From positions 1-35,384 of the forward strand of contig JAGQUX010000025.1 in assembly GCA_020438215.1 (NCBI GenBank): a stretch of DNA of 35,384 nucleotides, written 5' to 3'. The translations under genes and the position numbers were made by a program. Shown piece by piece: positions 1 through 7,000 of this stretch; within the stretch, counting starts at the first letter, position 1; the number at the start of each line of letters is the position of its first letter. Source of the DNA: Armatimonadota bacterium (lineage in GTDB: Bacteria; Armatimonadota; Fimbriimonadia; Fimbriimonadales; Fimbriimonadaceae). The notes under the pieces are model-generated. The model had not been told where the DNA came from. It did not search any database and saw only the letters and a list, made by a program, of their open reading frames with translations.

Positions 1-1572
1 GTTGATCCTATTTTTGAGGTGGATGATGCTCTCTGGTGGCCGAATGGATATGGTGAGCCAGTTCTCCATGACCTTGTCGCCACTCACGAATCGGGACAGA
101 AAGTTGAGCGAAAGATAGGCTTGCGAACGGTGGCGCTTCGTCGGGAGCCGGATGAGCATGGCACCTCATTTGAGTTTGTTGTTAACGGAAAGCCGATCTG
201 GGCGAAAGGTGCGAACTGGATTCCTCATGATGTGTTCCTTTCTCAAGCGAAAGGTGTGGAACTAGAAGAATCACTCACTGCATACAAAAAGCTGGGGATG
301 AACATGCTCCGTGTGTGGGGAGGAGGCGCATATGAATCCGATGAGTTCTACGATCTGTGTGACCGGCTTGGGATCTTGGTCTGGCAAGACTTCCCCTATG
401 CATGCAGCTTCTATCCCGATGACGAAGAAGCGTGTGATTTCGCGGAAATCGAGGCGGAAGAGCAGATCAAGCGGCTACGACACCGCGCTTCGCTGGCAAT
501 CTGGTGCGGAAACAACGAATGCCGCTCCATGTGGTACGGAAACTGGGCAGGAGAAAAAAGGCCGCCCAGATTTTACGGAGAGCGCATTTATGACGATGTT
601 CTTAAGGATTGCGTCGAGCGACTTGATCCTACAAGACCTTATGTCGAGTCCAGTCCGCTACTGACAACTCAAATGCAGCCCGACGCCACTCTTCATAGCG
701 ACGATCATTACTGGGATGTGTGGCATGGGCGCGGGGATTGGGTGCATTACCGCGAATCGAACACCAGGTTTTCGAGCGAGTTCGGATTCCCATCGAGTTG
801 CTCTATGGCAACTTGGAATCAATGGGTTTCGCACCCCGAATCACCAAACGACTTGGGTGTGCGGTGGCACGACAAAACCCGAAAGCCATGGGAGGTGTTC
901 AGGGGGTTGGTGGAGATTCACTATCCCAAGGCAGAGACGCTCGATGACTGGGTCTACACATCCCAAATGAATCAGCGTGATGCCATGCGAGCGGCGATAG
1001 AGCACTACCGACTGAATCCGGCTTGCGCGGGTGCTTTGATTTGGCAGGCAAACGACTGCTGGCCATCGCAAAGCTGGGCAATGGAAGACTATTCGAGGGT
1101 GATGAAACCGGCAGGGTTCGAACTCAAGCGGCTGTTTGCTGATGAACTGATCGCTTGGGATGGTAGTGAATTTCGCTTGATCGGAGCGGGAGAATTACAG
1201 ATTGAGTGGTTGAACGTAGACGGGGAGGCATGTGAGCATGAGCGGGCCGTTTTCATGAGGGCACTTGTGGAAGGCAAGCCTTGGTTGGATCGCTATTCAA
1301 CCGTCGGTGAGCCGAAGGACATCAAGATTGAGCCAGCTGTTATTGAGTTGCGAATTTCGGACGGAGCAGTACTGTTTACCTCACGCGGGTATGTGCATGA
1401 TTTAGTGCTCTATCCCGACGTTTTGTCTCTTGGCTTTACGCACAAGGAGCTTGGCATCAAAGGCTCGCCGGCGGTCAGCGGAAAAGATGTCAGCATCGAG
1501 ATCCTGAGCCATTGCCAGGTATGGACGGCCCGTTCGCTTGCTGGCGAGCATAAGATCGTTCAAATGAGTTGA
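1..1572 (+). CDS. Beta-mannosidase (GH2), C-terminal part, 5' truncated by window edge
   Basis: The frame is open from base 1, so the true start lies upstream; the GTG at 19 is only the first in-frame start-like codon. The visible 523 residues cover the end of the GH2 sandwich domain, the catalytic TIM barrel and C-terminal beta domains. GH2 beta-mannosidases hydrolyse terminal beta-mannose and are usually about 800-850 residues long, so roughly 300 N-terminal residues are missing. The conserved NRVWGGG-like strand appears as MLRVWGGGAYE. The acid/base Glu is in WCGNNE (codon 517-519), and the nucleophile is probably the Glu in SSEFGFPS (codon 778-780). WQANDCWPSQSW near base 1040 is the usual late-barrel Trp motif. 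I assign mannosidase rather than galactosidase from the WCGNNE and RVWGGG pattern; the substrate is inferred. Confidence 0.9.
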   Translation, partial: VDPIFEVDDALWWPNGYGEPVLHDLVATHESGQKVERKIGLRTVALRREPDEHGTSFEFVVNGKPIWAKGANWIPHDVFLSQAKGVELEESLTAYKKLGMNMLRVWGGGAYESDEFYDLCDRLGILVWQDFPYACSFYPDDEEACDFAEIEAEEQIKRLRHRASLAIWCGNNECRSMWYGNWAGEKRPPRFYGERIYDDVLKDCVERLDPTRPYVESSPLLTTQMQPDATLHSDDHYWDVWHGRGDWVHYRESNTRFSSEFGFPSSCSMATWNQWVSHPESPNDLGVRWHDKTRKPWEVFRGLVEIHYPKAETLDDWVYTSQMNQRDAMRAAIEHYRLNPACAGALIWQANDCWPSQSWAMEDYSRVMKPAGFELKRLFADELIAWDGSEFRLIGAGELQIEWLNVDGEACEHERAVFMRALVEGKPWLDRYSTVGEPKDIKIEPAVIELRISDGAVLFTSRGYVHDLVLYPDVLSLGFTHKELGIKGSPAVSGKDVSIEILSHCQVWTARSLAGEHKIVQMS

Positions 1573-1594
1573 TCCTCGTGGTAAGTAACCAACA

Positions 1595-1609
1595 AACGCT
1601 TACAGCGTT
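1595..1609 (+). other. Short stem-loop upstream of the LVIVD gene
   Basis: AACGCT and AGCGTT form a perfect 6-bp stem with a TAC loop, 12 bases before the start codon at 1622. It follows the beta-mannosidase stop by 22 bases. No T-run follows, so it is a weak terminator candidate. It could equally be a leader hairpin for the next gene. Confidence 0.4.
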
Positions 1610-1621
1610 GGAAAGATAATC

Positions 1622-2731
1622 ATGATTTTCAATGCCGTGTTCGCCGGGCTAATACTTGCCCCTGCGCCAAGACTTCTCTGGCAGCAGCCATTTCCTACTT
1701 CGACTCCCTTGGCTATCAAAGCAGACCCCAAGAGGAACTACGTTTATATTGCGCTGAAGGAAGGAGGGGTTGCCATCATCCGAACTAACGAAAAGGGAGA
1801 ACGCCCTCAAGTTGTTGAGGGAATCCCGCGTAAAGACTTTGGTGGGCTTCAGACCACGAACCTCATTGTTGATGAGTACCGTCTGTTTGTTAGCTTGGGA
1901 GACTTCTTTTCTGGCAACGGCGACTTTGCCGGGGTTGCCGAGATTGACATTTCTACGCCCGAGAGTGCAAAGGTTCAGAAGATATGGAAATCGTCAGCCA
2001 AGCTAAAGGGTGCGACTATGCCGCTTGTCGCCAACAACCGTTTGTTTCTTGCCGCAATGAATCACGGTGTCTTTGCTTTTTCTAATACTGAAATCAAGCC
2101 AAGTGACCAACCATCTCAAATCATTTTGGATCGGAATTTTCCTAAGTCGAATCCCAATTCCGTTCAGGAGCCTAACTCGCGGGGGATTGCCGTGAAAAGT
2201 GATTTGCTTTTTGTCGCCCATGATGCCGGTGGTCTTCGGTCTGTGGATATTTCTGATGAGGGTTTTGGGCAGGAAATCGGCAAATATGTCAATCAAGGCT
2301 TGAAAGGGAAGCAGTCGGCTTACAACAATGTTGTGATTGATGGCGACCTTGCCTACTGCGCTATTGACTATGCCGGAATGGAAATATTAGACATTTCAAA
2401 TGCCAAGGAGATCAAGCAGGTTGCGTGGTGGAACCCTTGGAATGCTCAATCGAATTCGAATACTTGGTTCAATAGCCAGGGGCATACTAACCAGCTAGTC
2501 TTGGATCGTAGTACCAAGCGTGTGTATCTCTCTGCTGGGGATAGCGAGCTTCAAGTGATTGATGTCAGTGACTCCCGTTCGCCTAAGCTGGTTGATAAGT
2601 TCGGGATGCCGAAAAACAAGCAAGGTGCCTGGGGAATTGATGTCAAGAATGGGGTTGCTTATCTCACATATATTCGTGCTACGGTTCCATTCCAAGGGAC
2701 ATGGGCGGGGCTGAAAGCAATTCGACTTTAG
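1622..2731 (+). CDS. Exported LVIVD-repeat beta-propeller protein
   Basis: The protein has 369 residues and starts with a short hydrophobic stretch (residues 2-14) that looks like a signal peptide or anchor. The body carries LVIVD-like units: LFVAHDAGGLRSVDISD, AYCAIDYAGMEILDIS and LSAGDSELQVIDVSD. Each is a strand pair ending in a DIS or DVS turn followed by a variable name or value phrase. This family folds as a beta propeller and is found in secreted or surface proteins; no enzyme activity can be read from it. The ATG at 1622 is preceded by GGAAAG at a reasonable distance. It converges with the minus-strand gene ending at 2763, and the 31-base gap has no visible terminator. Confidence 0.75.
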   Translation: MIFNAVFAGLILAPAPRLLWQQPFPTSTPLAIKADPKRNYVYIALKEGGVAIIRTNEKGERPQVVEGIPRKDFGGLQTTNLIVDEYRLFVSLGDFFSGNGDFAGVAEIDISTPESAKVQKIWKSSAKLKGATMPLVANNRLFLAAMNHGVFAFSNTEIKPSDQPSQIILDRNFPKSNPNSVQEPNSRGIAVKSDLLFVAHDAGGLRSVDISDEGFGQEIGKYVNQGLKGKQSAYNNVVIDGDLAYCAIDYAGMEILDISNAKEIKQVAWWNPWNAQSNSNTWFNSQGHTNQLVLDRSTKRVYLSAGDSELQVIDVSDSRSPKLVDKFGMPKNKQGAWGIDVKNGVAYLTYIRATVPFQGTWAGLKAIRL

Positions 2732-2762
2732 TCCAATCGAATTGCATTCAAATCAATAGACG

Positions 2763-3635
2763 CTACTTCGGGCCGAGCCAAAACATCGTGAATGGATCCA
2801 CTTGATTGCCGTTCTGCTTTCGGGTGGGGAGCCAGGCAATCGCTTCTGTCTTATTGAAATCCGAGCGCGGATGAGCGACGACCGCCCCATTCGCAATCGT
2901 AAATGTCCAATTGCGGAGCATCCGAGCACCCTCTTTGACTTCCACAGTATAGGTTCCCGCCATGCTTGGGAGATCCTTGACTGTGATTGGGTTCCGATTT
3001 GCGCGCATCAGCGGCATTTCAAAGCGGCTGTATCCTGGCCCGTTGGGATATCGCTTGGGATCTGTGGCGACCACGGTAGCCCCTTTCTTGATCGTTGTAG
3101 TGATGATTTTCTCTTTGCCCGTGAGTTCATGCTCAGCGACCCAATAGGTAAGGATCAAATCTTGACGGTAGCCATCATCGGGGCGATGCTTGAGAAAGGC
3201 GTAGTCTTTCCAAGGCCCGACCATTTTCCAGGTCACTTTCGGATCAAGAGGGTCGCCATTGCTTGTCTTGGTAAGCGTGAATTCAAACTTACCGGCGAGG
3301 GCATCGTTCACATAGACTTCAATGGTGCGCTTGCCATCGGTTGTGCCGAGAGGCTGACTAGATTTCGTTGCGCCGACTTCAGCGAAAGAACCTGCACGGA
3401 CAGCCATATGGTCGCGGAACTCTGTTTCCCCGAGCACTTGATCACCGCTCTTGATGACGCATTTTGTCTTGAACTGTTCTGACGGTGGAAATGCAATCTG
3501 CATCGTATTGATGCGAACCATCGGATCGGCCCCTTGGAGAAAGAATGATGTTCTTTCCAAAAAGCTATTGAAAACAACGCGTGGGGCAGGGGTGGATTGC
3601 GTAATCGCGGCACAAAGAAGCATGGAAACAGTCAT
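2763..3635 (-). CDS. Exported protein of unknown function, paralog 1
   Basis: This is a 290-residue protein that I do not recognise. A short signal-like N-terminus (MTVSMLLCAAITQ) is followed by a beta-rich soluble body. It is about 60% identical by eye to the product of the next gene upstream, including the shared blocks TPAPRVV, MQIAFPPSEQFKT, GDPLDPKV, MAGTYT, HPRSDFNKT and MFWLGPK. Starting at 3635 aligns it with its paralog and places GGTGA just upstream; an in-frame ATG at 3668 would add 11 residues but lies within the leader hairpin. The MAGTYTVEVK segment near the end resembles bacterial Ig-like or carbohydrate-binding sandwiches, which is only a guess at the fold. Confidence 0.75.
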   Translation of the reverse strand: MTVSMLLCAAITQSTPAPRVVFNSFLERTSFFLQGADPMVRINTMQIAFPPSEQFKTKCVIKSGDQVLGETEFRDHMAVRAGSFAEVGATKSSQPLGTTDGKRTIEVYVNDALAGKFEFTLTKTSNGDPLDPKVTWKMVGPWKDYAFLKHRPDDGYRQDLILTYWVAEHELTGKEKIITTTIKKGATVVATDPKRYPNGPGYSRFEMPLMRANRNPITVKDLPSMAGTYTVEVKEGARMLRNWTFTIANGAVVAHPRSDFNKTEAIAWLPTRKQNGNQVDPFTMFWLGPK

Positions 3636-3658
3636 GGTTTCACCAATAGAATTTCTGC

Positions 3659-3676
3659 AGCGGAACATCCTCCGCT
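3659..3676 (-). promoter_or_regulatory. 5'-leader stem-loop, copy 1
   Basis: AGCGGA and TCCGCT pair over 6 bp around a 6-base loop, 23 bases before the start codon at 3635. The same architecture precedes the paralog at 4655. Stem positions 5 and 6 differ but stay paired (GA/TC here, AG/CT there), so the pairing is conserved by compensatory change. It would lie within about 10 bases of the mRNA 5' end if the TATGCT at 3689-3694 is the -10 element. Confidence 0.5.
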
Positions 3677-3688
3677 TGTTGTAATCGT

Positions 3689-3694
3689 AGCATA
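3689..3694 (-). promoter_or_regulatory. Putative -10 element for paralog 1
   Basis: TATGCT, within the shared TTATGCTA block, sits 12 bases upstream of the leader hairpin, at the same place as in the paralog's leader. No convincing -35 hexamer was found at 16-18 bases; TTGGCC is only 14 bases away. The call rests mainly on conservation between the two paralog leaders. Confidence 0.4.
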
Positions 3695-3726
3695 AGTCAG
3701 ACGTTTCAGGCCAACTGTGAGAAACA

Positions 3727-3750
3727 GGTTGCTGGCTCGGTCAAGCAACC
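3727..3750 (-). terminator. Weak terminator-like hairpin after paralog 2
   Basis: GGTTGCT and AGCAACC form a 7-bp stem around a 10-base loop, about 30 bases after the stop of the gene ending at 3780. On the minus strand it is followed by TGTTTCT, a poor T-tract. It would separate paralog 2 from paralog 1, which has its own promoter-like element. Confidence 0.45.
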
Positions 3751-3779
3751 CTCTTCTCATTATGTGAACCAGACGAGGG

Positions 3780-4655
3780 CTATTCCTTTGGGCCAAGCCA
3801 GAACATAGAGAACGGGCTCACATGACTTTCAATTTGAATTCGACCAGGCAGCCAGGAAAGGTGAGATGTCTTGTTGAAGTCGGAGCGTGGATGGGACACA
3901 AATTCACCACTTGCAATGCTAAACGTCCAATTGCGAAGCGATCGAGTGCCATCTTTCACCTCAATCGTGTAGGTGCCAGCCATGCTTGACAAGTCCTTAA
4001 CTGTGTAAGGGTTGTTGTTTGCCCGAACGAGTGGCAGCATGATTTGGCTATAGGCGAGCCCATAAGCACGAGCCTTTTCATTTTTAGCGATGACGGTTCC
4101 GCCTTTCTTGACAATCGTCGTGATTTTGTTGTTGGGTGCGCTCAGTTCGTAATTCGCAACCCAGTAAGTGAGTAGCAAATCTTGGCGCGATCCGTCATCT
4201 GCTTTGTGCTTCAGAATAGCAAGATCCTTCCACGGCCCGACGATTTTCCATGCAACTTTGGGATCTAGCGGGTCGCCGCCCGTGCTTTTGGTGAGCGAGA
4301 AGTCAAATTTGCCAGCGAGGGCTTCGTTAACGTACACCTCGAAGGTTCGCTTACCACTGTTGGTGCCTAGCTTTTGAGTGCCTTTCTTCGCGCGTACTTC
4401 CGCAAAAGCTCCTGCTCGAACGGCATTTTCATCCCAGAACTCTGTTTCCCCGACGACAGTTTCGCCCTCTTTGATCACGAGCCGGGTTTTGAATTGCTCA
4501 GAAGGAGGAAAAGCAATTTGCATCATGCCAATTTCGACAATCGGCTCAGGACGATCGAGATAGAAGATTTGGCCATCCAAAAAGCTGTTGATCACAACTC
4601 TTGGTGCTGGCGTCGTTTGATTGATTGCGGCACAAAGGAGTAAGGAAAGAGACAT
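3780..4655 (-). CDS. Exported protein of unknown function, paralog 2
   Basis: This is a 291-residue protein of unknown function and a close relative of the product encoded at 2763-3635. It has a signal-like N-terminus (MSLSLLLCAAINQ) and then the shared beta-rich body with MQIAFPPSEQFKT, GDPLDPKV, MAGTYT and MFWLGPK. The start at 4655 is supported by GAAGG seven bases upstream. The two genes stand in tandem on the same strand, each with its own promoter-like TATGCT and leader hairpin, so they look like an old gene duplication that included the control region. No catalytic motif was seen. A secreted structural or binding role is possible but not shown. Confidence 0.75.
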   Translation of the reverse strand: MSLSLLLCAAINQTTPAPRVVINSFLDGQIFYLDRPEPIVEIGMMQIAFPPSEQFKTRLVIKEGETVVGETEFWDENAVRAGAFAEVRAKKGTQKLGTNSGKRTFEVYVNEALAGKFDFSLTKSTGGDPLDPKVAWKIVGPWKDLAILKHKADDGSRQDLLLTYWVANYELSAPNNKITTIVKKGGTVIAKNEKARAYGLAYSQIMLPLVRANNNPYTVKDLSSMAGTYTIEVKDGTRSLRNWTFSIASGEFVSHPRSDFNKTSHLSWLPGRIQIESHVSPFSMFWLGPKE

Positions 4656-4676
4656 AGATTGACCTTCAAAAAAATT

Positions 4677-4696
4677 AAGCGAGAAGATCCTCGCTT
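4677..4696 (-). promoter_or_regulatory. 5'-leader stem-loop, copy 2
   Basis: AAGCGAG and CTCGCTT form a perfect 7-bp stem with a 6-base loop, 21 bases before the start codon at 4655. It matches the hairpin at 3659-3676 in position, loop size and outer stem sequence, with two compensated base-pair changes. Confidence 0.55.
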
Positions 4697-4707
4697 GTCA
4701 TCATTCT

Positions 4708-4735
4708 AGCATAATTCACGGGAATTTGAGTTCAA
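4708..4735 (-). promoter_or_regulatory. Sigma70-like promoter for paralog 2
   Basis: On the minus strand TTGAAC (4735-4730) and TATGCT (4713-4708) are separated by 16 bases. The -35 overlaps the TGA stop of the upstream GH43 gene. A small inverted repeat, AATTC and GAATT, lies in the spacer and could be an operator, but it is short enough to be chance. Confidence 0.5.
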
Positions 4736-5664
4736 AGCTTGGAGAGTGGGTGTGCCTTTACGCCTTCAAATGTTTGCTTGACCGGAAGGATGTTCCCATC
4801 TTCATCAAACATCAGGCGATCTAGGCAGACCACCCGCGCATTGGCATCGGTTTCTTCTAGCGGGCGACGGTGATAGCAGATCACATATTCATCCGTACCA
4901 GGGAGTTGGAGCACGGAATGGTGCCCGGCTCCCTTTGCCACCGTCGGATCGGTGCCGAGGATTTTGCCAATCCGCTCAAACGGGCCGGTGGGAGATTTTG
5001 CCCGTGCATAGGCAACACCATAAGTGGAGTTCCCCCAGCCGCCTTCTGACCACATAAAGACGTACTCGCCTTTGCGCTTGAGCATGAAACTCCCTTCTAC
5101 GTAACCTTCAGGGGTGATCTCTTTGAATTCGCCTTCGGTGTGGAGCATCTCCTTAGTCAGCTTGACAACATTGGCGTGCTTCCATCCTCCGTAATACAAG
5201 TACGCCTGGCCGTCGTCATCTAGGAAAGCCATCGCATCAATCGGTTGCGCGCCATTGATATTCTCTTTGATGAGCGGTTCGCCCAAAGCGTCTTTGAATG
5301 GCCCGCCCGGGTGGTCGCTCACCGCAACTCCGATTCCTGCTCCATCCCCCGCGCTGAAATACATAAAATATTTGCCGTCTCTTTCAATCACGCTGGGTGC
5401 CCAGGCGGCTCGATTGGTGCTCCATGGGACATCTTTGAAGTCAAGAATTCGTCCTTCTCGGTGCCAGTGCACCAGATCGGGTGAGCTAAACGCTTCGTAG
5501 AACGTTTGCTTTTCGTAAGGGGCGGAATAGGTGGGGTAGACGTAATATCGCCCCTCAAATACATGAATTTCCGGGTCGGCATACCACCCGGAGAAGATCG
5601 GGTTGCTGGAGGTTTGGGGTTGCTGGGTGATCATGGCGGCAATGGCGATCAAGAGAGAGGACAC
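4732..5664 (-). CDS. Secreted GH43-family glycosidase
   Basis: This 310-residue five-bladed propeller glycosidase is of the arabinanase/xylosidase type. The three expected acidic residues are visible: the general base Asp30 in WYADPE, the pKa-modulating Asp143 in PIDAMAF, and the general acid Glu190 in YVEGSFM. The hydrophobic N-terminus (residues 2-13) is a probable signal peptide, so it likely acts outside the cytoplasm on plant-type polysaccharides; the exact substrate cannot be read. The start is GTG at 5664, 16 bases after the DinB stop codon, so it is the last gene of the minus-strand operon. A copy of its first 17 codons survives at 6418-6468. An internal ATG at codon 11 is a possible alternative start. 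Confidence 0.85.
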   Translation of the reverse strand: MSSLLIAIAAMITQQPQTSSNPIFSGWYADPEIHVFEGRYYVYPTYSAPYEKQTFYEAFSSPDLVHWHREGRILDFKDVPWSTNRAAWAPSVIERDGKYFMYFSAGDGAGIGVAVSDHPGGPFKDALGEPLIKENINGAQPIDAMAFLDDDGQAYLYYGGWKHANVVKLTKEMLHTEGEFKEITPEGYVEGSFMLKRKGEYVFMWSEGGWGNSTYGVAYARAKSPTGPFERIGKILGTDPTVAKGAGHHSVLQLPGTDEYVICYHRRPLEETDANARVVCLDRLMFDEDGNILPVKQTFEGVKAHPLSKL

Positions 5665-6195
5665 GTTTTGATTTTAGCGTCTAATTGTCCTCGGTTTCGT
5701 GCCCGAACATGTGCCGCACAGAATAGATCTGCCCGGTATGGTAGGCGATGTGGAACGCTTGGTAATTGGCGAGTGCGCCCCAAGTTTCCCAGTGGCTTTC
5801 AACTGAATCTTCCATCGCGTGGCTGGCTGCCACATCGCGACATGCGCTAAAGATATTCTCTAAATCATCGATAATCGACTCGACATTGAGATCTGCGACA
5901 AACTCTTTTTTGATGTTGACCGTGAAGTAACGTATTTGCTCATCGAGAAGAACACTCTGGACTGGCAAATCGATTGTTTGCACCGCCTTAGACTGACAGA
6001 AAACGTGGCTCACCAAGCCATAAGCAATGTGTCCAGCGATCTCTCCAATGCTGAGAAGGTTGGTATGGGGACGTCGCCAGAGATCTTCGCGTGGCGTGCC
6101 TTCCAGCGCAATTTTGAGTTCAAAAAGGCCAGTATCCCACACTTGGAGGATGGGTTCGATATTGGTCATGGCGTATGCCGATCTTACCAATCATG
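5614..6195. repeat. Tandem duplication unit A
   Basis: This unit contains the 5' end of the GH43 gene, the whole first DinB gene and the junction with a remnant of the 218-aa gene. It matches 6418-7000. Over the 489 bases of the DinB gene I count about 21 mismatches, roughly 96% identity. Similarity falls sharply just beyond the TTACCAATC at the right edge and the TTGGGG at the left edge. Confidence 0.85.
5681..6169 (-). CDS. DinB-fold putative metal-dependent protein, copy 1
   Basis: This 162-residue protein belongs to the DinB/YfiT four-helix-bundle superfamily. The expected His triad is present: His47 in GEIAGHIAYG, and His140 and His144 in AFHIAYHTGQI. Family members bind a divalent metal, and many are thiol-dependent transferases (bacillithiol or mycothiol S-transferases); the function here is not known. 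I chose the ATG at 6169 because it matches copy 2 exactly; the ORF could extend upstream to 6190, but that part lies outside the conserved unit. It differs from copy 2 at five residues (61, 65, 66, 105, 106), none of them in the His triad. It is followed by the GH43 gene. Confidence 0.8.
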   Translation of the reverse strand: MTNIEPILQVWDTGLFELKIALEGTPREDLWRRPHTNLLSIGEIAGHIAYGLVSHVFCQSKAVQTIDLPVQSVLLDEQIRYFTVNIKKEFVADLNVESIIDDLENIFSACRDVAASHAMEDSVESHWETWGALANYQAFHIAYHTGQIYSVRHMFGHETEDN

Positions 6196-6366
6196 TGCGC
6201 ATGGTGGCGGCAAAACTTTTTCAAATTGGAACGGGTTTGTGTCGATGAGAAGCCTTGGTTCGTCCCCGTCCAGAGCAAAAATCTTGCCCTTTTCGATGAG
6301 GATCGGTCGCCCCTGCTGATCGTGACAAAGATGCGCTTCTTTATCTACGTACCAGAATTCGAGGGT
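6184..6366 (-). pseudogene. C-terminal remnant of a 218-aa-family gene
   Basis: In the minus-strand frame ending with TAA at 6184, about 60 codons encode a match to the end of the protein encoded at 6989-7645. Both contain DQQGR, ILIEKG and a final PPP...DW; I count 28 identities in the last 45 residues. A stop codon at 6367-6369 cuts the frame and there is no start, so the rest of the gene is gone. It lies directly upstream of DinB copy 1, just as the intact gene lies upstream of copy 2. Confidence 0.8.
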
Positions 6367-6468
6367 CTACAACTTTGAATATAAAGACATCTGTTCTGCG
6401 GACACATTCAAGCGGACTTGGGGTTGCTGGGTGATCATGGCGGCAATGGCGATCAGGAGAGAGGACAC
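6367..6468 (-). pseudogene. Remnant of the GH43 gene 5' end
   Basis: The GTG at 6468 begins the same 17 codons as the intact GH43 gene at 5664, encoding the signal peptide (MSSLLIAIAAMITQQPQ). At 6418 the sequence switches to unrelated DNA, and the frame ends at TAG (6369-6367) after 33 codons. One extra base lies between the DinB stop and the GTG compared with the intact copy. It may still be translated as a 33-residue secreted peptide, but no evidence supports a function. Confidence 0.75.
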
Positions 6469-7000
6469 GCTTTTGATTTTAGCGTCTAGTTGTCCTCGGT
6501 TTCATGCCCGAACATATGTCGCACAGAGTAGATCTGCCCGGTGTGGTAGGCGATGTGGAACGCTTGGTAATTGGCGAGTGCGCCCCAAGTTTCCCAGTGG
6601 CTTTCAACTGAATCTTCCATCGCGTGGCTGGCTGCCACATCGCGACATGCGCTAAAGACACTCTCTAAATCATCGATAATCGACTCGACATTGAGATCTG
6701 CGACAAACTCTTTTTTGATGTTGACCGTGAAGTAACGTATTTGCTCATCGAGAAGAACACTCTGAACCGGCAAATCACTTGCTTGCACCGCATTGGACTG
6801 ACAGAAAACGTGGCTAACCAAGCCATAAGCAATGTGACCGGCGATCTCTCCAATGCTGAGAAGGTTGGTATGGGGACGTCGCCAGAGATCTTCGCGTGGC
6901 GTGCCTTCCAGCGCTATTTTGAGTTCAAAAAGGCCAGTGTCCCACACTTGGAGGATGGGTTCGATGTTGGTCATGGCGTGTTATGATCTTACCAATCTTG
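6418..7000. repeat. Tandem duplication unit B
   Basis: This is the second copy of the unit at 5614-6195. It carries the truncated GH43 start, DinB copy 2 and the junction with the intact 218-aa gene. Confidence 0.85.
6486..6974 (-). CDS. DinB-fold putative metal-dependent protein, copy 2
   Basis: This 162-residue protein is 157/162 identical to copy 1, with the same His47, His140 and His144 metal triad typical of the DinB/YfiT superfamily. It starts 14 bases after the stop of the 218-aa gene and is therefore in the mqnA-containing operon. Because both copies keep intact frames, and most substitutions are either silent or away from the triad, both are probably expressed. The biochemical role is unknown. 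Damage-inducible DinB proteins of Bacillus gave the name, but the term should not be read as a DNA-repair function. Confidence 0.8.
   Translation of the reverse strand: MTNIEPILQVWDTGLFELKIALEGTPREDLWRRPHTNLLSIGEIAGHIAYGLVSHVFCQSNAVQASDLPVQSVLLDEQIRYFTVNIKKEFVADLNVESIIDDLESVFSACRDVAASHAMEDSVESHWETWGALANYQAFHIAYHTGQIYSVRHMFGHETEDN

Noticed and set aside
2802-3482. 226-codon plus-strand frame opposite the first secreted paralog
   Set aside because: The minus-strand gene has a paralog with matching frame and leader; the plus-strand frame has none.
5936-6319. Plus-strand frames across the duplicated DinB units
   Set aside because: The minus-strand frames are conserved between the two copies with mostly silent or tolerated changes; the plus-strand frames differ in length and end.
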